Under the pieces are notes generated by a model, which made no database searches, was not told where the DNA came from, and was given only the letters and a program-made list of their open reading frames with translations. Shown here in pieces: positions 34,024 through 43,873 of a stretch of 64,000 bases of DNA. The stretch spans positions 1 through 64,000 of the forward strand of contig JAEKKN010000020.1 in assembly GCA_019510305.1 (NCBI GenBank), written 5' to 3'. Made by a program: the position numbers and the translations under genes. Origin of the DNA: Microbacterium sp. GTDB taxonomy: Bacteria; Actinomycetota; Actinomycetes; Actinomycetales; Microbacteriaceae. The stretch's first letter is position 1. Every line of letters begins with the position of its first letter.

Positions 34024-36753
34024 GTGGCTGGTAAACCACGCGTACATGAGATCGCCGCCGAACTCGGCGTCGACAGCAAGGTCGCACTTGCAAAGCTCAA
34101 GGAGCTCGGCGAATTCGTCAAGAGCCCGTCTTCCACCATCGAACCGCCCGTGGCGCGCAAGCTGCGCGCGGCGATCGAGTCCGACGCTTCGCTGAAGCCG
34201 GCAGCCGACGCTGCCCCCGCCGCGAAGCCTGCGGCTGCCAAGCCGGCAGCCGCGAAGTCCGGCGCGCCGACGCCTGGCCCGAAGCCCGGCCCCAAGCCGG
34301 CACCGGCGCCTGAGCCCGCCCCCGAGGCGGCTCCCGTCGAGGCGGCCCCCGAGGCTCCCGCAGCGGCAGCCAAGCCCGGTCCCGCAGCGCCCAAGCCCGC
34401 AGACAACGCGGCGCCGAAGCCCGGCGCTCCCCGCCCCGGCAACAACCCGTTCTCCTCCTCGCAGGGGATGGGTCAGCGCCCCGCAGGTCCGCGACCCGGC
34501 AACAACCCCTTCGCCTCGGCGCAGGGCATGGGTCAGCGTCCCACTCCCGGTAACATCCCGCGCCCGCAGGCGCCGCGTCCCGGCGCTCCGCGTCCGGGTG
34601 CTCCGCGTCCGGGTGCTCCCCGTCCTGGAGCTCCGCGCGGCGGTCAGGGCGGTCGCCCCGGTGCTCCGTTCCAGCAGCGTCCCGGCGGCCCCGGTCGTCC
34701 CGGTGGTGCAGGCGCTCCCGGCGGCGGTCCCGGTGCACGTCCCGGCGGCGGTTTCGCCGGTCGTCCCGGTGGTGGCGGCGGTCGTGGTCGTGGACCCGGC
34801 GGCGGCACCGCAGGCGCCTTCGGCAAGGGCGGCGGCAAGAGCAAGCAGCGCAAGTCGCGTCGGGCCAAGCGGCAAGAGTTCGAGATGCGGAGCGCTCCGG
34901 TCGTCGGCGGCGTCAACGTCACCCGTGGCAACGGGGAGATCATCCGCATGCGCCGCGGCGCGTCGATCTCGGACTTCGCAGACAAGATCGAGACGCTGAC
35001 CGGTTACACGGTGCAGCCCGGAACCCTCGTCACCATCCTCTTCAACCTCGGCGAGATGGCCACGGCCACCGAGTCGCTGGATGAGGCGACCTTCGAGGTC
35101 CTCGGTGCCGAGCTCGGCTACAAGGTGCAGATGGTCTCGCCCGAGGACGAGGACAAAGAGCTCCTCGAGGGCTTCGGCCTGGACCTCGAGGCCGAGCTGG
35201 AGAACGAGAGCGACGACGACCTCGAGATCCGTCCTCCGGTCGTCACGGTCATGGGTCACGTCGACCACGGTAAGACGCGACTGCTCGACGCGATCCGCCA
35301 GACCAACGTCATCGAGGGCGAGGCCGGCGGCATCACCCAGCACATCGGTGCGTACCAGGTCTGGACCGAGCACGAAGGCATCGAGCGTGCCATCACCTTC
35401 ATCGACACCCCGGGTCACGAGGCGTTCACCGCCATGCGTGCTCGTGGTGCGCAGGTCACGGACCTGGCGATCCTCGTGGTCGCGGCCGACGACGGCATCA
35501 TGCCGCAGACGGTCGAGGCGCTGAACCACGCCCAGGCGGCGAACGTGCCGATCGTGGTCGCGGTGAACAAGGTCGACAAGCCCGAAGCCAACCCGGCCAA
35601 GGTGCGTCAGCAGCTCACCGAGTATGGTCTGGTCGCCGAGGAGTACGGCGGGGACGTCATGTTCGTCGATGTCTCGGCTCGTGCCGGCACCGGCATCCAG
35701 GACCTCCTGGACGCCGTGCTGCTCACCGCAGACGCGGGTCTCGACCTCACGGCCAACCCGAACAAGGCCGCTCGTGGTGTCGCCATCGAGGCGAAGCTCG
35801 ACAAGGGCCGCGGTGCGGTCGCCACAGTGCTGATCCAGTCCGGAACGCTCCGTGTCGGTGACGCGATCGTCGCAGGCACCGCCTACGGCCGCGTGCGTGC
35901 CATGGCCGACGAAAACGGCGACGCCGTTCTCGAGGCCTACCCGTCGCGCCCCGTGCAGGTGCAGGGTCTGAACTCCGTGCCCCGCGCCGGTGACGTGTTC
36001 ATCGTCACTGAAGAGGACCGGATGGCCCGCCAGATCGCCGAGAAGCGTGAAGCGGTCGAGCGCAATGCGCAGCTGGCCAAGGCCCGCAAGCGGATCTCGC
36101 TCGAGGACTTCACCCGCGCTCTCGAAGAGGGCAAGGTCGAATCGCTCAATCTCATCATCAAGGGCGACGTGTCCGGTGCCGTCGAGGCGCTGGAGGAGTC
36201 GCTGCTCAAGATCGAGGTCGACGAGTCGGTGCAGCTGCGCATCATCCACCGCGGTGTGGGTGCGATCACCGAGTCCGACGTCAACCTCGCGACGATCGAC
36301 AACGCGATCATCGTGGGCTTCAACGTCCGCCCCGACACGAAGGCGCGCGAGCGCGCCCAGCGTGAAGGCGTGGACATCCGCTTCTACTCGGTCATCTACA
36401 ACGCGATCGACGAGATCGAGAGCTCGCTCAAGGGCATGCTCAAGCCGGAGTACGAAGAGGTCCAGTCGGGTGTCGCCGAGATCCGCGAGGTGTTCCGCTC
36501 CTCGAAGTTCGGCAACATCGCCGGTGTCATCGTGCGGTCGGGAACGATCACGCGGAACGCCAAGGCCCGCGTCATCCGCGACGGTGTGGTGCTCGCCGAC
36601 GGACTCGCCATCGAGTCGCTGCGCCGGTTCAAGGACGATGTCACCGAGGTCCGCACGGACTACGAAGCCGGTATCGGCCTCGGCAAGTACAACGACATCC
36701 AGATCGGCGACGAGATCGAGACCACCGAGCTGGTCGAGAAGCCTCGCGGCTGA
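34024..36753 (+). CDS. infB: Translation initiation factor IF-2
   Basis: This 909-residue GTPase brings fMet-tRNA to the 30S subunit. The N-terminal IF2_N domain ([34 protein letters not shown] region) is followed by about 230 residues of low-complexity Ala/Pro/Gly/Arg repeats (units such as RPGAP and AAKPA). The G domain then has G1 [15 protein letters not shown]3 DTPGHEAF and G4 NKVDKP. Domains II to IV follow, ending [13 protein letters not shown]. The GTG start at 34024 has an AGGAGA site 4 to 5 bases upstream. The length and the glycine/proline linker are typical of actinobacterial IF-2. Confidence 0.97.
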   Translation: MAGKPRVHEIAAELGVDSKVALAKLKELGEFVKSPSSTIEPPVARKLRAAIESDASLKPAADAAPAAKPAAAKPAAAKSGAPTPGPKPGPKPAPAPEPAPEAAPVEAAPEAPAAAAKPGPAAPKPADNAAPKPGAPRPGNNPFSSSQGMGQRPAGPRPGNNPFASAQGMGQRPTPGNIPRPQAPRPGAPRPGAPRPGAPRPGAPRGGQGGRPGAPFQQRPGGPGRPGGAGAPGGGPGARPGGGFAGRPGGGGGRGRGPGGGTAGAFGKGGGKSKQRKSRRAKRQEFEMRSAPVVGGVNVTRGNGEIIRMRRGASISDFADKIETLTGYTVQPGTLVTILFNLGEMATATESLDEATFEVLGAELGYKVQMVSPEDEDKELLEGFGLDLEAELENESDDDLEIRPPVVTVMGHVDHGKTRLLDAIRQTNVIEGEAGGITQHIGAYQVWTEHEGIERAITFIDTPGHEAFTAMRARGAQVTDLAILVVAADDGIMPQTVEALNHAQAANVPIVVAVNKVDKPEANPAKVRQQLTEYGLVAEEYGGDVMFVDVSARAGTGIQDLLDAVLLTADAGLDLTANPNKAARGVAIEAKLDKGRGAVATVLIQSGTLRVGDAIVAGTAYGRVRAMADENGDAVLEAYPSRPVQVQGLNSVPRAGDVFIVTEEDRMARQIAEKREAVERNAQLAKARKRISLEDFTRALEEGKVESLNLIIKGDVSGAVEALEESLLKIEVDESVQLRIIHRGVGAITESDVNLATIDNAIIVGFNVRPDTKARERAQREGVDIRFYSVIYNAIDEIESSLKGMLKPEYEEVQSGVAEIREVFRSSKFGNIAGVIVRSGTITRNAKARVIRDGVVLADGLAIESLRRFKDDVTEVRTDYEAGIGLGKYNDIQIGDEIETTELVEKPRG

Positions 36754-36771
36754 TCGGATACGACAGCCTCT

Positions 36772-36822
36772 GGGCGTCCTTCGCCTCTCCTGGCTCGCGA
36801 GTCAGGAGAGGCGAGGACGCCC
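36772..36822 (+). terminator. Hairpin between infB and rbfA
   Basis: A 20-bp inverted repeat with a single bulged base (36772-36792 with 36803-36822) lies 18 bases after the infB stop. A TAGGCT follows immediately, so rbfA probably has its own promoter. Confidence 0.75.
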
Positions 36823-36823
36823 G

Positions 36824-36829
36824 TAGGCT
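36824..36829 (+). promoter_or_regulatory. Predicted -10 element (TAGGCT) of rbfA
   Basis: TAGGCT lies 20 bases before the rbfA ATG at 36850 and directly after a terminator hairpin. Here a normal leader with an AGGGAG ribosome site would be produced, unlike the leaderless cases. Confidence 0.45.
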
Positions 36830-36849
36830 TTTCTCAGAGGGAGAAGACA

Positions 36850-37275
36850 ATGGCTGGTGAAAGACAGGCACGCCTCGCGGACCGCATCCGCGTGATCCTG
36901 GCAGAGCGTCTCGAGAAGGGACTGCGCGATCCGCGCCTCGGCTTCGTCACGATCACGGATGTGCGCGTCTCGGGTGACCTCCAGCACGCCTCGGCGTTCT
37001 ACACGGTCCTGGGCACGGAAGAGGAGCGCCTCGCGAGCGGCGCCGCGCTCACCTCGGCGACGGGGATGCTGCGCACCGAGGTGGGCCGTCAGCTGAGCAC
37101 ACGTCTGGTGCCGACCCTGGAGTTCATCCCCGATGCGTTGCCGGAGAACGCGGACCACATCGGTGCTCTGCTGCGTCAGGCTCAGGAGCACGACGCGCAG
37201 GTCGCCAAGCTGGCATCGTCCGCCTCGCACGCGGGAGACGCTGATCCCTACGTGCGCGCAGACGACGAAGACTGA
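36850..37275 (+). CDS. rbfA: 30S ribosome-binding factor A
   Basis: The 141-residue protein is RbfA, a KH-like factor needed for maturation of the 16S rRNA 5' end and growth in the cold. Family features: RQARLADRIRVILAERLEKGLRDPRLGFVTITDVRVSGDLQHASAFYTVLG region near the start and LVPTLEFIPDALPENADHI near residue 92. A short acidic tail ends the protein. The ATG has an AGGGAGAAG ribosome site. It follows infB, its usual neighbour. Confidence 0.95.
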   Translation: MAGERQARLADRIRVILAERLEKGLRDPRLGFVTITDVRVSGDLQHASAFYTVLGTEEERLASGAALTSATGMLRTEVGRQLSTRLVPTLEFIPDALPENADHIGALLRQAQEHDAQVAKLASSASHAGDADPYVRADDED

Positions 37276-37382
37276 TCCCGTTTGCTAACCTCGGCTGTGC
37301 GGCAAGGTGTCCGCGCAGCTGAGGGGGGATCAGCATAGACGCTTGGAGCGCGCCAGGATCGGCGCCCATCACGCCCGCATCC

Positions 37383-39515
37383 GTGGCGGCGCTTCTCGAC
37401 GAGCTGCGCAGACTGGATCTGACCTGTGCGCCGCACGTTCTGGTGCGCATCGTCGTCCAGCTCGGGGGAGACACTCCGACGATTCGGGAGATGATCGCCC
37501 GGCTCGACCCGCCCGCGAGATTCGGACTGCGGCCGCTGCCCGCTCCGCTGCCGATGGTCCCCACGATCCAGGCGAAGTACGACAGCCTCGAGCTGGACGA
37601 TCGTGACCGTGACCTGCTCCTCGCCGTCTCGCTGTGCCTCGGCGACGAGCTCGAGCCGCTCTTGGCCTTCGACGGTCGCATCGCGGACGAGCTCATGCTC
37701 AGCGCGATCGGACCGCATCTCGCGCTACGGGCGGGGCGCGTGCGCTTCGTCGACCCACTGCTCGACATCTGGGTGCGCTCGACGACGGACTCCGCGGTCC
37801 AGGCGTCGGTGAACGAGCGCCTGGTGACGATCTTCGTCGCACGTGACGATCGCGTGAGCGCTGACTGGCATCGTTCTCGCGCCTCGTTGCGAGGCGTGCC
37901 GGAGGCGGCGCCCGAACTCATCAGGATCGCCAGGGAGCTCTCCGAGGCCGGCCACTCTTCGCGGGCGCTGCAGCTCGCCGGCGAAGCAGCCGCTCACGCC
38001 GCCGGCGTCGTGCTCGACGAGGCGCGGGTGGTGGCGGGAGCGTCGGCGATCGCCGCAGGGTACGCGACCGAGGCGGCGGCCTGGCTCGGCCCGTTGTTCC
38101 CCGAAGGAGCCGAACGGTACCGGCTTCAGGGGCTCAGCGCGCTCGTGATCGCGCAGGCGTACCTGCAAGGCGCCGTTCCCGCGATCGACCCTGACTCGTT
38201 CCGTCCGCGCACTGACGATCTCGACGACTGGTACTCGTGGACCCGTGCGACGGCGTTCGCGGCAGTGCTGTGCGCTGAGCGCGGCGATCGCCGCGGAATG
38301 CGCACATGGCTCAAGGCTCTGCGCGACGGATGCGCGATCGTCGGCGCCGAGCGCGAGTTGCGCGACCCGGTGGTGGCGCTGAGCTGGCTGATCGCGGGGG
38401 AGTCCGACGTCGAGGCGATGGTCGGGGCAGGTCCGCTGAGCGGAGGGATGCTGCGAGCACTGCGATCCGCGCTCGACGGCGACATCGACGCAGGACTCCG
38501 GCTTATCGCGGTGGGAGACTCGGGGCTCGGTGCCGAGATCGATCCGTTCGTGGCCGGCTTCGAGTACAGCCCCGTGGTGAACGCCTACCGCGCGGTCGTC
38601 GAAGTGCTGCTGCTGATGTGGCGCGGAGACATCCGCGTCGCGCGGGAGCGCCTGATGCAGGCCGCCATGATCCTCCCCGTGGCGATGCCGTTCGCCGGTC
38701 TCGGCGTGGTGCTCGCCCGTCGACTCGATCTGGCGGTGCTGGGGCGGGTCGGGCCGTTCGGAGAGGCGTTGACTGCGGCTCTTCCGCCCGCCGTCCGGCT
38801 GGACCATCTCGTCGACCGCGCGATCGAGGCGCACCTGTCCGGGTCCTTCGAAGAGGCCTCCTCGTTCATGAAACTGTGGAGCGATCGCGGGCGTCCGTCA
38901 CCGATGCTGTCGGTCGCGGGCCTGGACGAGCTCGCGCCGATCGACGGTGACCCGGGGGCGGCGATCGGGACGGTCGCTCCTGCGGAGGTTCTGGAGGCGC
39001 AGCGACTGCGGGCCAGGATCGCGACGACGACCGATGCGCGCTGGCGTGCGGACCGCGACGAGCTTCTCGAGGCGACCCGTGCTCTGGCGTCGCCCTTCTC
39101 TCGAGCACGGGTCGAATCGATGCTCGGCATCCGCGCGGTGATCCGCAACGAACTCGACGCGGCGAGCGAGCATCTGCGCACGGCGCAGCGGCTGTTCGAC
39201 GTCGCCGGCGCCGACGCCTGGGCCAGAGCATCCGCTGCGCGTGTGGCCCTCGTCGAAGAGGAGGCCACGCGAGGAGACGCGGCACACGACTCGCTGCCCG
39301 CGTGCCGACTCGCCTGGGCGCCGCTGCTCACGAGCCGAGAGCTCGAGGTCGCGATGAAGGTCGTGACCGGACTGTCGAATCGCCAGATCAGCGATGAGCT
39401 GCAGCTGTCCGTGCGCACCGTCGAAGTGCACCTCGGCAGGGTGTTCGGCAAGCTCGACGTCCGCAATCGCGTGGAGCTGATGGTGCTGGCGCGTCGCACG
39501 GTCCAGTACCTGTGA
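37383..39515 (+). CDS. LuxR-type transcriptional regulator, start uncertain
   Basis: The product (710 residues from the GTG at 37383) is a large regulator with a C-terminal LuxR helix-turn-helix: LTSRELEVAMKVVTGLSNRQISDELQLSVRTVEVHLGRVFGKLDV region at about residues 642-690. The long N-terminal part is helical and resembles the repeat region of MalT/LAL regulators, but no Walker A motif is visible, so it lacks the ATPase module. The GTG has no ribosome site. In frame 16 codons upstream, ATA at 37335 follows an ideal GAGGGGGG site, and the intervening codons give DAWSAPGSAPITPAS; an ATG may have been mutated there. A TAACCT at 37286-37291 could be the -10. The regulated genes are unknown. Confidence 0.85.
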   Translation: MAALLDELRRLDLTCAPHVLVRIVVQLGGDTPTIREMIARLDPPARFGLRPLPAPLPMVPTIQAKYDSLELDDRDRDLLLAVSLCLGDELEPLLAFDGRIADELMLSAIGPHLALRAGRVRFVDPLLDIWVRSTTDSAVQASVNERLVTIFVARDDRVSADWHRSRASLRGVPEAAPELIRIARELSEAGHSSRALQLAGEAAAHAAGVVLDEARVVAGASAIAAGYATEAAAWLGPLFPEGAERYRLQGLSALVIAQAYLQGAVPAIDPDSFRPRTDDLDDWYSWTRATAFAAVLCAERGDRRGMRTWLKALRDGCAIVGAERELRDPVVALSWLIAGESDVEAMVGAGPLSGGMLRALRSALDGDIDAGLRLIAVGDSGLGAEIDPFVAGFEYSPVVNAYRAVVEVLLLMWRGDIRVARERLMQAAMILPVAMPFAGLGVVLARRLDLAVLGRVGPFGEALTAALPPAVRLDHLVDRAIEAHLSGSFEEASSFMKLWSDRGRPSPMLSVAGLDELAPIDGDPGAAIGTVAPAEVLEAQRLRARIATTTDARWRADRDELLEATRALASPFSRARVESMLGIRAVIRNELDAASEHLRTAQRLFDVAGADAWARASAARVALVEEEATRGDAAHDSLPACRLAWAPLLTSRELEVAMKVVTGLSNRQISDELQLSVRTVEVHLGRVFGKLDVRNRVELMVLARRTVQYL

Positions 39516-39518
39516 GGA

Positions 39519-40415
39519 TCAGCGGGGAAGAGAGAGCATCTCACCGTCGGCCTCGGCGAGACCGTCGGCTATGAGCGAATCGACCGCCCGGTCACGCTGG
39601 CGAGCGTCCGGCCAGTCGGGCAGGAGCGCGCTGAGCAGCACCGATCCCGTCGGCGCCTCGCGCAGCATCCGCAGCACCGCGCCCCTCGTCTGACGGTCCG
39701 AACCCTCGAAGGCGGCCTGGCGTCGTCGGGTGTCGCCCGTGTCGGGTCGCCCTGCGGCCACCCATGCGCATCGTTCGACGAGCGGGCAGATATCGCACCG
39801 TGGGGAGCGCGCCGTGCAGACGGTGGCGCCCAGCTCCATGGCCGCCGCGTTGAAGACGGCGGACTCGGCGTCGGATGCCGGAAGAAGCGACTCCATCAGC
39901 GCCAGGTCGCGGCGCGACGGTGGAGCAGGCTGCGCCAGCCCCTGGACGGCGCGCGCGAGGACCCGCCTGGTGTTGGTGTCGACCACGGGGTGCCGGTCGC
40001 CGTAGGCGAACACCGCGACCGCCCTCGCCGTGTAGTCGCCGATGCCGGACAGCGCGAGGAGCGCGTCGATGTCGCGTGGCACCACACCGCCGTGCCGTTG
40101 CGTGATCTCGATCGCGGCCCGGTGCAGCCACAGGGCGCGTCGTGGGTATCCCAGGTTCGCCCACTGCTGAACCACGTCGGCCGGTGTCGCCTCGGCCAGA
40201 GCCGGGGGCGTCGGCCAGCGCGCCAGCCACGCCTCCAGATGTGGGATCACTCGATTGACGGGCGTCTGCTGCAGCATGAACTCGCTGACGAGCGTGCCCC
40301 AGGCGCCGTAAACGTGATGGAACTGCGATGTGCGCCAGGGCAGGTCGCGGGCGGCGCCTCGATACCATTCCGACAGCGGCAGCTCACGCTCGGGGAAGGC
40401 TGACATCGAGTGCAC
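39519..40415 (-). CDS. mutY: A/G-specific adenine glycosylase
   Basis: The 298-residue enzyme removes adenine mispaired with 8-oxoguanine. The HhH-GPD core has the catalytic Glu in VSEFMLQQTPVNRV, the helix-hairpin-helix LSGIGDYTARAV and the catalytic Asp in PVVDTNTRRVL; the 4Fe-4S cluster cysteines are in CTARSPRCDICPLVERC (C-x6-C-x2-C-x5-C). The C-terminal MutT-like recognition domain is largely replaced by a short winged-helix-like stretch, a common form in actinobacteria. The GTG at 40415 is favoured by TAAGCT ending 6 bases upstream; the in-frame ATG at 40406 is an alternative. It ends 3 bases from the convergent LuxR gene. Confidence 0.93.
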   Translation of the reverse strand: MHSMSAFPERELPLSEWYRGAARDLPWRTSQFHHVYGAWGTLVSEFMLQQTPVNRVIPHLEAWLARWPTPPALAEATPADVVQQWANLGYPRRALWLHRAAIEITQRHGGVVPRDIDALLALSGIGDYTARAVAVFAYGDRHPVVDTNTRRVLARAVQGLAQPAPPSRRDLALMESLLPASDAESAVFNAAAMELGATVCTARSPRCDICPLVERCAWVAAGRPDTGDTRRRQAAFEGSDRQTRGAVLRMLREAPTGSVLLSALLPDWPDARQRDRAVDSLIADGLAEADGEMLSLPR

Positions 40416-40421
40416 CTCGAC

Positions 40422-40427
40422 AGCTTA
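40422..40427 (-). promoter_or_regulatory. Predicted leaderless -10 element (TAAGCT) of mutY
   Basis: TAAGCT on the minus strand ends 6 bases before the GTG at 40415. Confidence 0.5.
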
Positions 40428-40455
40428 GGCGAAATGCCGCCGACGACCTGAGGAG

Positions 40456-41106
40456 ATGATGATGAACACACGGCAGCGTGGCGCGATCGTGCTGATCACC
40501 GGACTCGTGCTGGCTATGGGTACAGCCTGCGCGCCCGGAGCAAGCGAGGCGGAACCCGGTTCGAGCGCGACTTCGACGGCGACGCAGACGCCATCGCCTG
40601 AACCCTCGTCGTCGCCCTCAGCCGACCCTGAGGACCCCACCACCTGGATCATCAGCGAGGAGGGCGTGGGACCGATCGAGATCGGCGGTCGGCTCGCGGA
40701 GACTCTGGCCGAGCTGCCGCCGACGTGGACGAACGACGAGAACTGCTCCTGGACCGCATGGTGGAACGCCGACGATTCGAGCTACGGCGTGTTCTTCGTG
40801 CGGGGAACGGAGAGCGAGGATGCGCCGGTGCGGGAGATCTCGGTCTACACCGCTGCGGAGACGCCGGTGGCTGTGCCCTCTCCCGTGACGGACAAGGGGC
40901 TCGGAGTCGGCGCCACGACGGAGGAGGTGCTCGCGGCGTATCCCGACGCCGAGGAGGGCGTGGCGTCCGCAGGAGCCGGAACGTGGCTGAAGGTGCCAGG
41001 CGACGCGGAGGCGCACATCTTCTTCGAGTACCGCGAAGGCGCAGCCGGAGCATCCGATGTCGTCGTCACCATCGGAGAGCAGCCGTCATACGAGGTGTGC
41101 GGCTGA
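40456..41106 (+). CDS. Putative lipoprotein of unknown function
   Basis: The 216-residue protein has a signal peptide with a hydrophobic core (IVLITGLVLAMG) and a lipobox-like TAC at about residue 25, followed by a Ser/Thr/Pro/Glu-rich linker to residue 55. The mature domain contains three or more Trp residues (PTWTNDENCSWTAWW) and a Cys at each end (NCSW and VCG), which could form a disulphide. I do not recognise the domain. Three consecutive ATG codons (40456, 40459, 40462) follow a GAGGAG site; the third has the best spacing. Confidence 0.75.
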   Translation: MMMNTRQRGAIVLITGLVLAMGTACAPGASEAEPGSSATSTATQTPSPEPSSSPSADPEDPTTWIISEEGVGPIEIGGRLAETLAELPPTWTNDENCSWTAWWNADDSSYGVFFVRGTESEDAPVREISVYTAAETPVAVPSPVTDKGLGVGATTEEVLAAYPDAEEGVASAGAGTWLKVPGDAEAHIFFEYREGAAGASDVVVTIGEQPSYEVCG

Positions 41107-41122
41107 GAATCCGCGCGCATCG

Positions 41123-41128
41123 TAGGCT
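41123..41128 (+). promoter_or_regulatory. Predicted leaderless -10 element (TAGGCT) of truB
   Basis: TAGGCT ends 6 bases before the truB ATG at 41135. Confidence 0.55.
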
Positions 41129-41134
41129 TGAGGG

Positions 41135-42028
41135 ATGGTCTCGCCCGGCATCCTCCTCGTCGACAAACCCGCAGGCCTCACCAGCCATGATGTCGTCGCC
41201 CGCGCCCGGCGCGCCTTCGGCACCCGCAAGATCGGGCACGCAGGCACGCTCGACCCGATGGCGACGGGTCTCCTGGTTCTCGGCATCGAGGGTGCGACGC
41301 GTCTGCTGACGTACATCGTCGGTGCGGACAAGACCTATGAGGCCACGATCCGGCTCGGGCAGACGACGGGAACCGACGACGCGGATGGCGACATCCTGAC
41401 CCGGGCTTCCGCTGACACCTGGGCTGCCGTCACAAAGGAGCGAATCGCCGACGGCATCAGCTCGCTCACCGGCGTGATCTCGCAGGTTCCCAGCTCGGTC
41501 TCCGCGATCAAGGTCGACGGCAGGCGCGCCTACGACCGCGTTCGCGCGGGGGAGGAGGTCGTGCTCGCGGCTCGACAGGTGACCGTGTCGCGCTTCGAGA
41601 TGCTCACCCGACGGGACGGCGACGGGGTCGTCGACCTCGATGTGGTCGTCGACTGCTCCTCGGGCACCTACATCCGCTCGCTCGCGCGCGATCTCGGCGC
41701 CGAACTGGGCGTCGGAGGTCATCTGACCGCGCTCCGGCGCACGAGGGTGGGTGATTTCGACGTGACGGATGCCGTCGGCATCGACGATCTCGATGGCGCA
41801 CCGTTGCTGAGCCCCGCACAGGCGGCGGCTCGTGTGCTGCAGCCTCTGGACGTGACGGCCGACGACGCCCGCGATCTTCGGCATGGCAAGCGCCTCGCCG
41901 GGCAGGCGTCTCGACTGGACGGCGCTCTGGCGGCCGCTATCGACGACGAGGGCATGCTGGTCGGAGTCGTGGAGAAGCGCGGAGCCGACCTGAAGAGTGC
42001 CATGAACATGCCGGAGGCCGTCCGATGA
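41135..42028 (+). CDS. truB: tRNA pseudouridine(55) synthase
   Basis: The 297-residue enzyme makes pseudouridine 55 in the T-loop of tRNAs. It opens with GILLVDKPAGLTSHDVVARAR, and the catalytic aspartate is in KIGHAGTLDPMATGLL (about residue 41). QVPSSVSAIKVDGRRAYDRVRAGEEV and CSSGTYIRSLARDLGAELG are the other conserved stretches. The C-terminal domain shows GKRLAGQA. The stop overlaps the next start as ATGA, so truB and the two membrane genes and ribF form one translationally coupled unit. Confidence 0.95.
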   Translation: MVSPGILLVDKPAGLTSHDVVARARRAFGTRKIGHAGTLDPMATGLLVLGIEGATRLLTYIVGADKTYEATIRLGQTTGTDDADGDILTRASADTWAAVTKERIADGISSLTGVISQVPSSVSAIKVDGRRAYDRVRAGEEVVLAARQVTVSRFEMLTRRDGDGVVDLDVVVDCSSGTYIRSLARDLGAELGVGGHLTALRRTRVGDFDVTDAVGIDDLDGAPLLSPAQAAARVLQPLDVTADDARDLRHGKRLAGQASRLDGALAAAIDDEGMLVGVVEKRGADLKSAMNMPEAVR

Positions 42029-42393
42029 TCCTCTGGTTCACTGTCGCTCAGGTCGTCGTCGCCGTGGCCGCCGGATCGCTCTGCATCGTGGCCGGGCTCA
42101 CAGGGCGTCGCCCCAGCGACGTGACGGTCGGAGCCCTGGCGGTCGTCGAGGCGCTGCTGATCGCGCAGGTGGTCGTCGCGATCATCGCGCCGCTCGCAGG
42201 CAACCCTCCGACCGGTGATCTGCTCGAGTACTGGGTCTATCTCGTCTCGGCCGTGCTGCTGCCGATCGGAGCCGTGCTCTGGGCGCTGATGGAGCGCAGT
42301 CGTTGGAGCACGGTGATCCTCGGAGTGGCAGCTCTCGCCATCGCGATCATGTTGTGGCGCATGCAGGTCATCTGGACCGTTCAGCTCGCTTGA
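42025..42393 (+). CDS. Small membrane protein, unknown function
   Basis: The 122-residue protein consists almost entirely of four hydrophobic segments (about residues 1-25, 32-57, 66-92 and 97-115). I do not recognise a family signature. The ATG overlaps the truB stop (ATGA). With the next gene it lies between truB and ribF; similar small membrane protein pairs at this place are known in Microbacteriaceae, which is my recollection rather than something the sequence shows. Confidence 0.75.
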   Translation: MILWFTVAQVVVAVAAGSLCIVAGLTGRRPSDVTVGALAVVEALLIAQVVVAIIAPLAGNPPTGDLLEYWVYLVSAVLLPIGAVLWALMERSRWSTVILGVAALAIAIMLWRMQVIWTVQLA

Positions 42394-42437
42394 GCGCGAA
42401 GCCACGGCATCCGTCGCGGATTAGGATGGACGAAGCT

Positions 42438-42878
42438 ATGAGCACCCCCGCACCCCCTTCTCGGATGACCGGCATCGGTCGTGTCCTCGTGATCGTCTAC
42501 GCCGTGATGGCGCTGGCTGCGACCGGCCGAAGCTTCGTGCAGATCTTCCGCCGGTTCGATGAGGCGCCGCTCGCGTACTCGCTGTCTGCGGTGGCGGCCG
42601 TCGTCTACATCCTCGCCACACTCGCTCTGGTTCTCGCCAAGCGCAGAGGCTGGTATGCCGTCGCCTGGATCGCCATCGTTTTCGAGCTCACCGGGGTGAT
42701 CGTCGTCGGCGTGCTGAGCCTCGTCGTCCCCGAGCTCTTCCAGCACGAGACCGTGTGGTCGCTGTTCGGCAGAGGGTATGTGTTCATCCCGCTGGTGCTG
42801 CCGATCTTCGGTCTGTGGTGGCTTCGCACGCACAGGCCAGCGGTCGCGGAGACTCATCGGGTCGAGGTGACCGCGTGA
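42438..42878 (+). CDS. Small membrane protein, unknown function
   Basis: The 146-residue protein has four hydrophobic segments (about residues 15-35, 46-68, 74-96 and 106-128) and a hydrophilic C-terminus ending in HRVEVTA. The ATG at 42438 has AGGATGGA 8-12 bases upstream; an in-frame ATG at 42426 is the alternative. The stop overlaps the ribF GTG (GTGA). The function is unknown. Confidence 0.75.
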   Translation: MSTPAPPSRMTGIGRVLVIVYAVMALAATGRSFVQIFRRFDEAPLAYSLSAVAAVVYILATLALVLAKRRGWYAVAWIAIVFELTGVIVVGVLSLVVPELFQHETVWSLFGRGYVFIPLVLPIFGLWWLRTHRPAVAETHRVEVTA

Positions 42879-43825
42879 TCGTCTTCCGCGACCCGGGCGA
42901 GGTCCCCGTCGACTTCGGGCCGTCGGCCGTGGCGATCGGCAAGTTCGACGGTGTGCACGCCGGGCACAGGGCGGTGATCGAACGGCTCAAGATCCAAGCC
43001 GCGGCATCCGGATCGCGTGCCGTGGCCGTGACCTTCGACCGCAACCCCCTGGCAGTGCTGCGCCCTGATCGCTGTCCCGAGAACGTCGTCACGGTCGAGC
43101 GGAAGCTCGAGCTGCTGGGTGAGCTGGAGCTCGACGCCACTCTCATCCTGACCTTCGACGCGGAACTGGCTGCGCGCAGCGCAGAAGACTTCGTCGACGA
43201 CATCCTGGTGGCGGCGCTCAAGGTGTCGACGGTGCTCGTCGGCGAGGACTTCCGGTTCGGCCGTGGGGGAGCGGGAACGCCCGCACTTCTCGCCGAGATG
43301 GGGCCGAGTCGCGGGTTCAGCGTCGAGATCGTCGACGACGTCTACCTGCCCGGTTCCGATCGCCGGGTCTCATCGACCTGGATCCGCGAACTGCTCATGT
43401 CCGGAGACGTCAGCGCCGCCGCCGATGTGCTCGGTCGCCATCCCGACGTCCGCGGTGAAGTGGTGCACGGACTCAAACGCGGACGCGAACTCGGCTTCCC
43501 GACCGCGAATCTGTCGACGATCACCGACGCATTCGTTCCCGCCGACGGGGTGTACGCGGGGTGGCTGGTCGATCACGACACCGGCATCCGCCACCAGGCT
43601 GCGATCTCGGTCGGCACCAACCCCACGTTCGACGACGTGCTCGTCCGTCAGGTCGAGGCGCACGTGATCGACGAGACCGGACTCGACCTGTACGGGCACG
43701 ACGTCACGGTCGAGTTCGTCGAGCGACTGAGGGGCATGGTCGCCTTCGAAGGCATCGAGAAGCTCAAACTGCAGATGGCCGACGACGTGACCGACGCGCG
43801 ACGAGTGCTCGGCACCGAGTCGTAG
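42875..43825 (+). CDS. ribF: Bifunctional riboflavin kinase / FAD synthetase
   Basis: The 316-residue enzyme converts riboflavin to FMN and FMN to FAD. The N-terminal nucleotidyltransferase domain has GKFDGVHAGHRAVI (about residues 22-35), VTFDRNPLAVLRP and VGEDFRFGRGGAG. RRVSSTWIRELL leads to the C-terminal riboflavin kinase domain with VVHGLKRGRELGFPTANLS, GVYAGWL and the conserved VGTNPTFDD. The GTG at 42875 overlaps the previous stop by 4 bases, indicating coupling. No FMN riboswitch is visible upstream. Confidence 0.95.
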   Translation: MIVFRDPGEVPVDFGPSAVAIGKFDGVHAGHRAVIERLKIQAAASGSRAVAVTFDRNPLAVLRPDRCPENVVTVERKLELLGELELDATLILTFDAELAARSAEDFVDDILVAALKVSTVLVGEDFRFGRGGAGTPALLAEMGPSRGFSVEIVDDVYLPGSDRRVSSTWIRELLMSGDVSAAADVLGRHPDVRGEVVHGLKRGRELGFPTANLSTITDAFVPADGVYAGWLVDHDTGIRHQAAISVGTNPTFDDVLVRQVEAHVIDETGLDLYGHDVTVEFVERLRGMVAFEGIEKLKLQMADDVTDARRVLGTES

Positions 43826-43873
43826 AAGGTGAACTCTGCGTGTCCCGCGGCACCAGCGCCCGCCCTCATGGCG

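Noticed and set aside
42875..43825. An FMN riboswitch before ribF
   Set aside because: ribF overlaps the preceding gene by 4 bases, and the upstream genes are coupled back to truB. There is no room for the roughly 120-base element.
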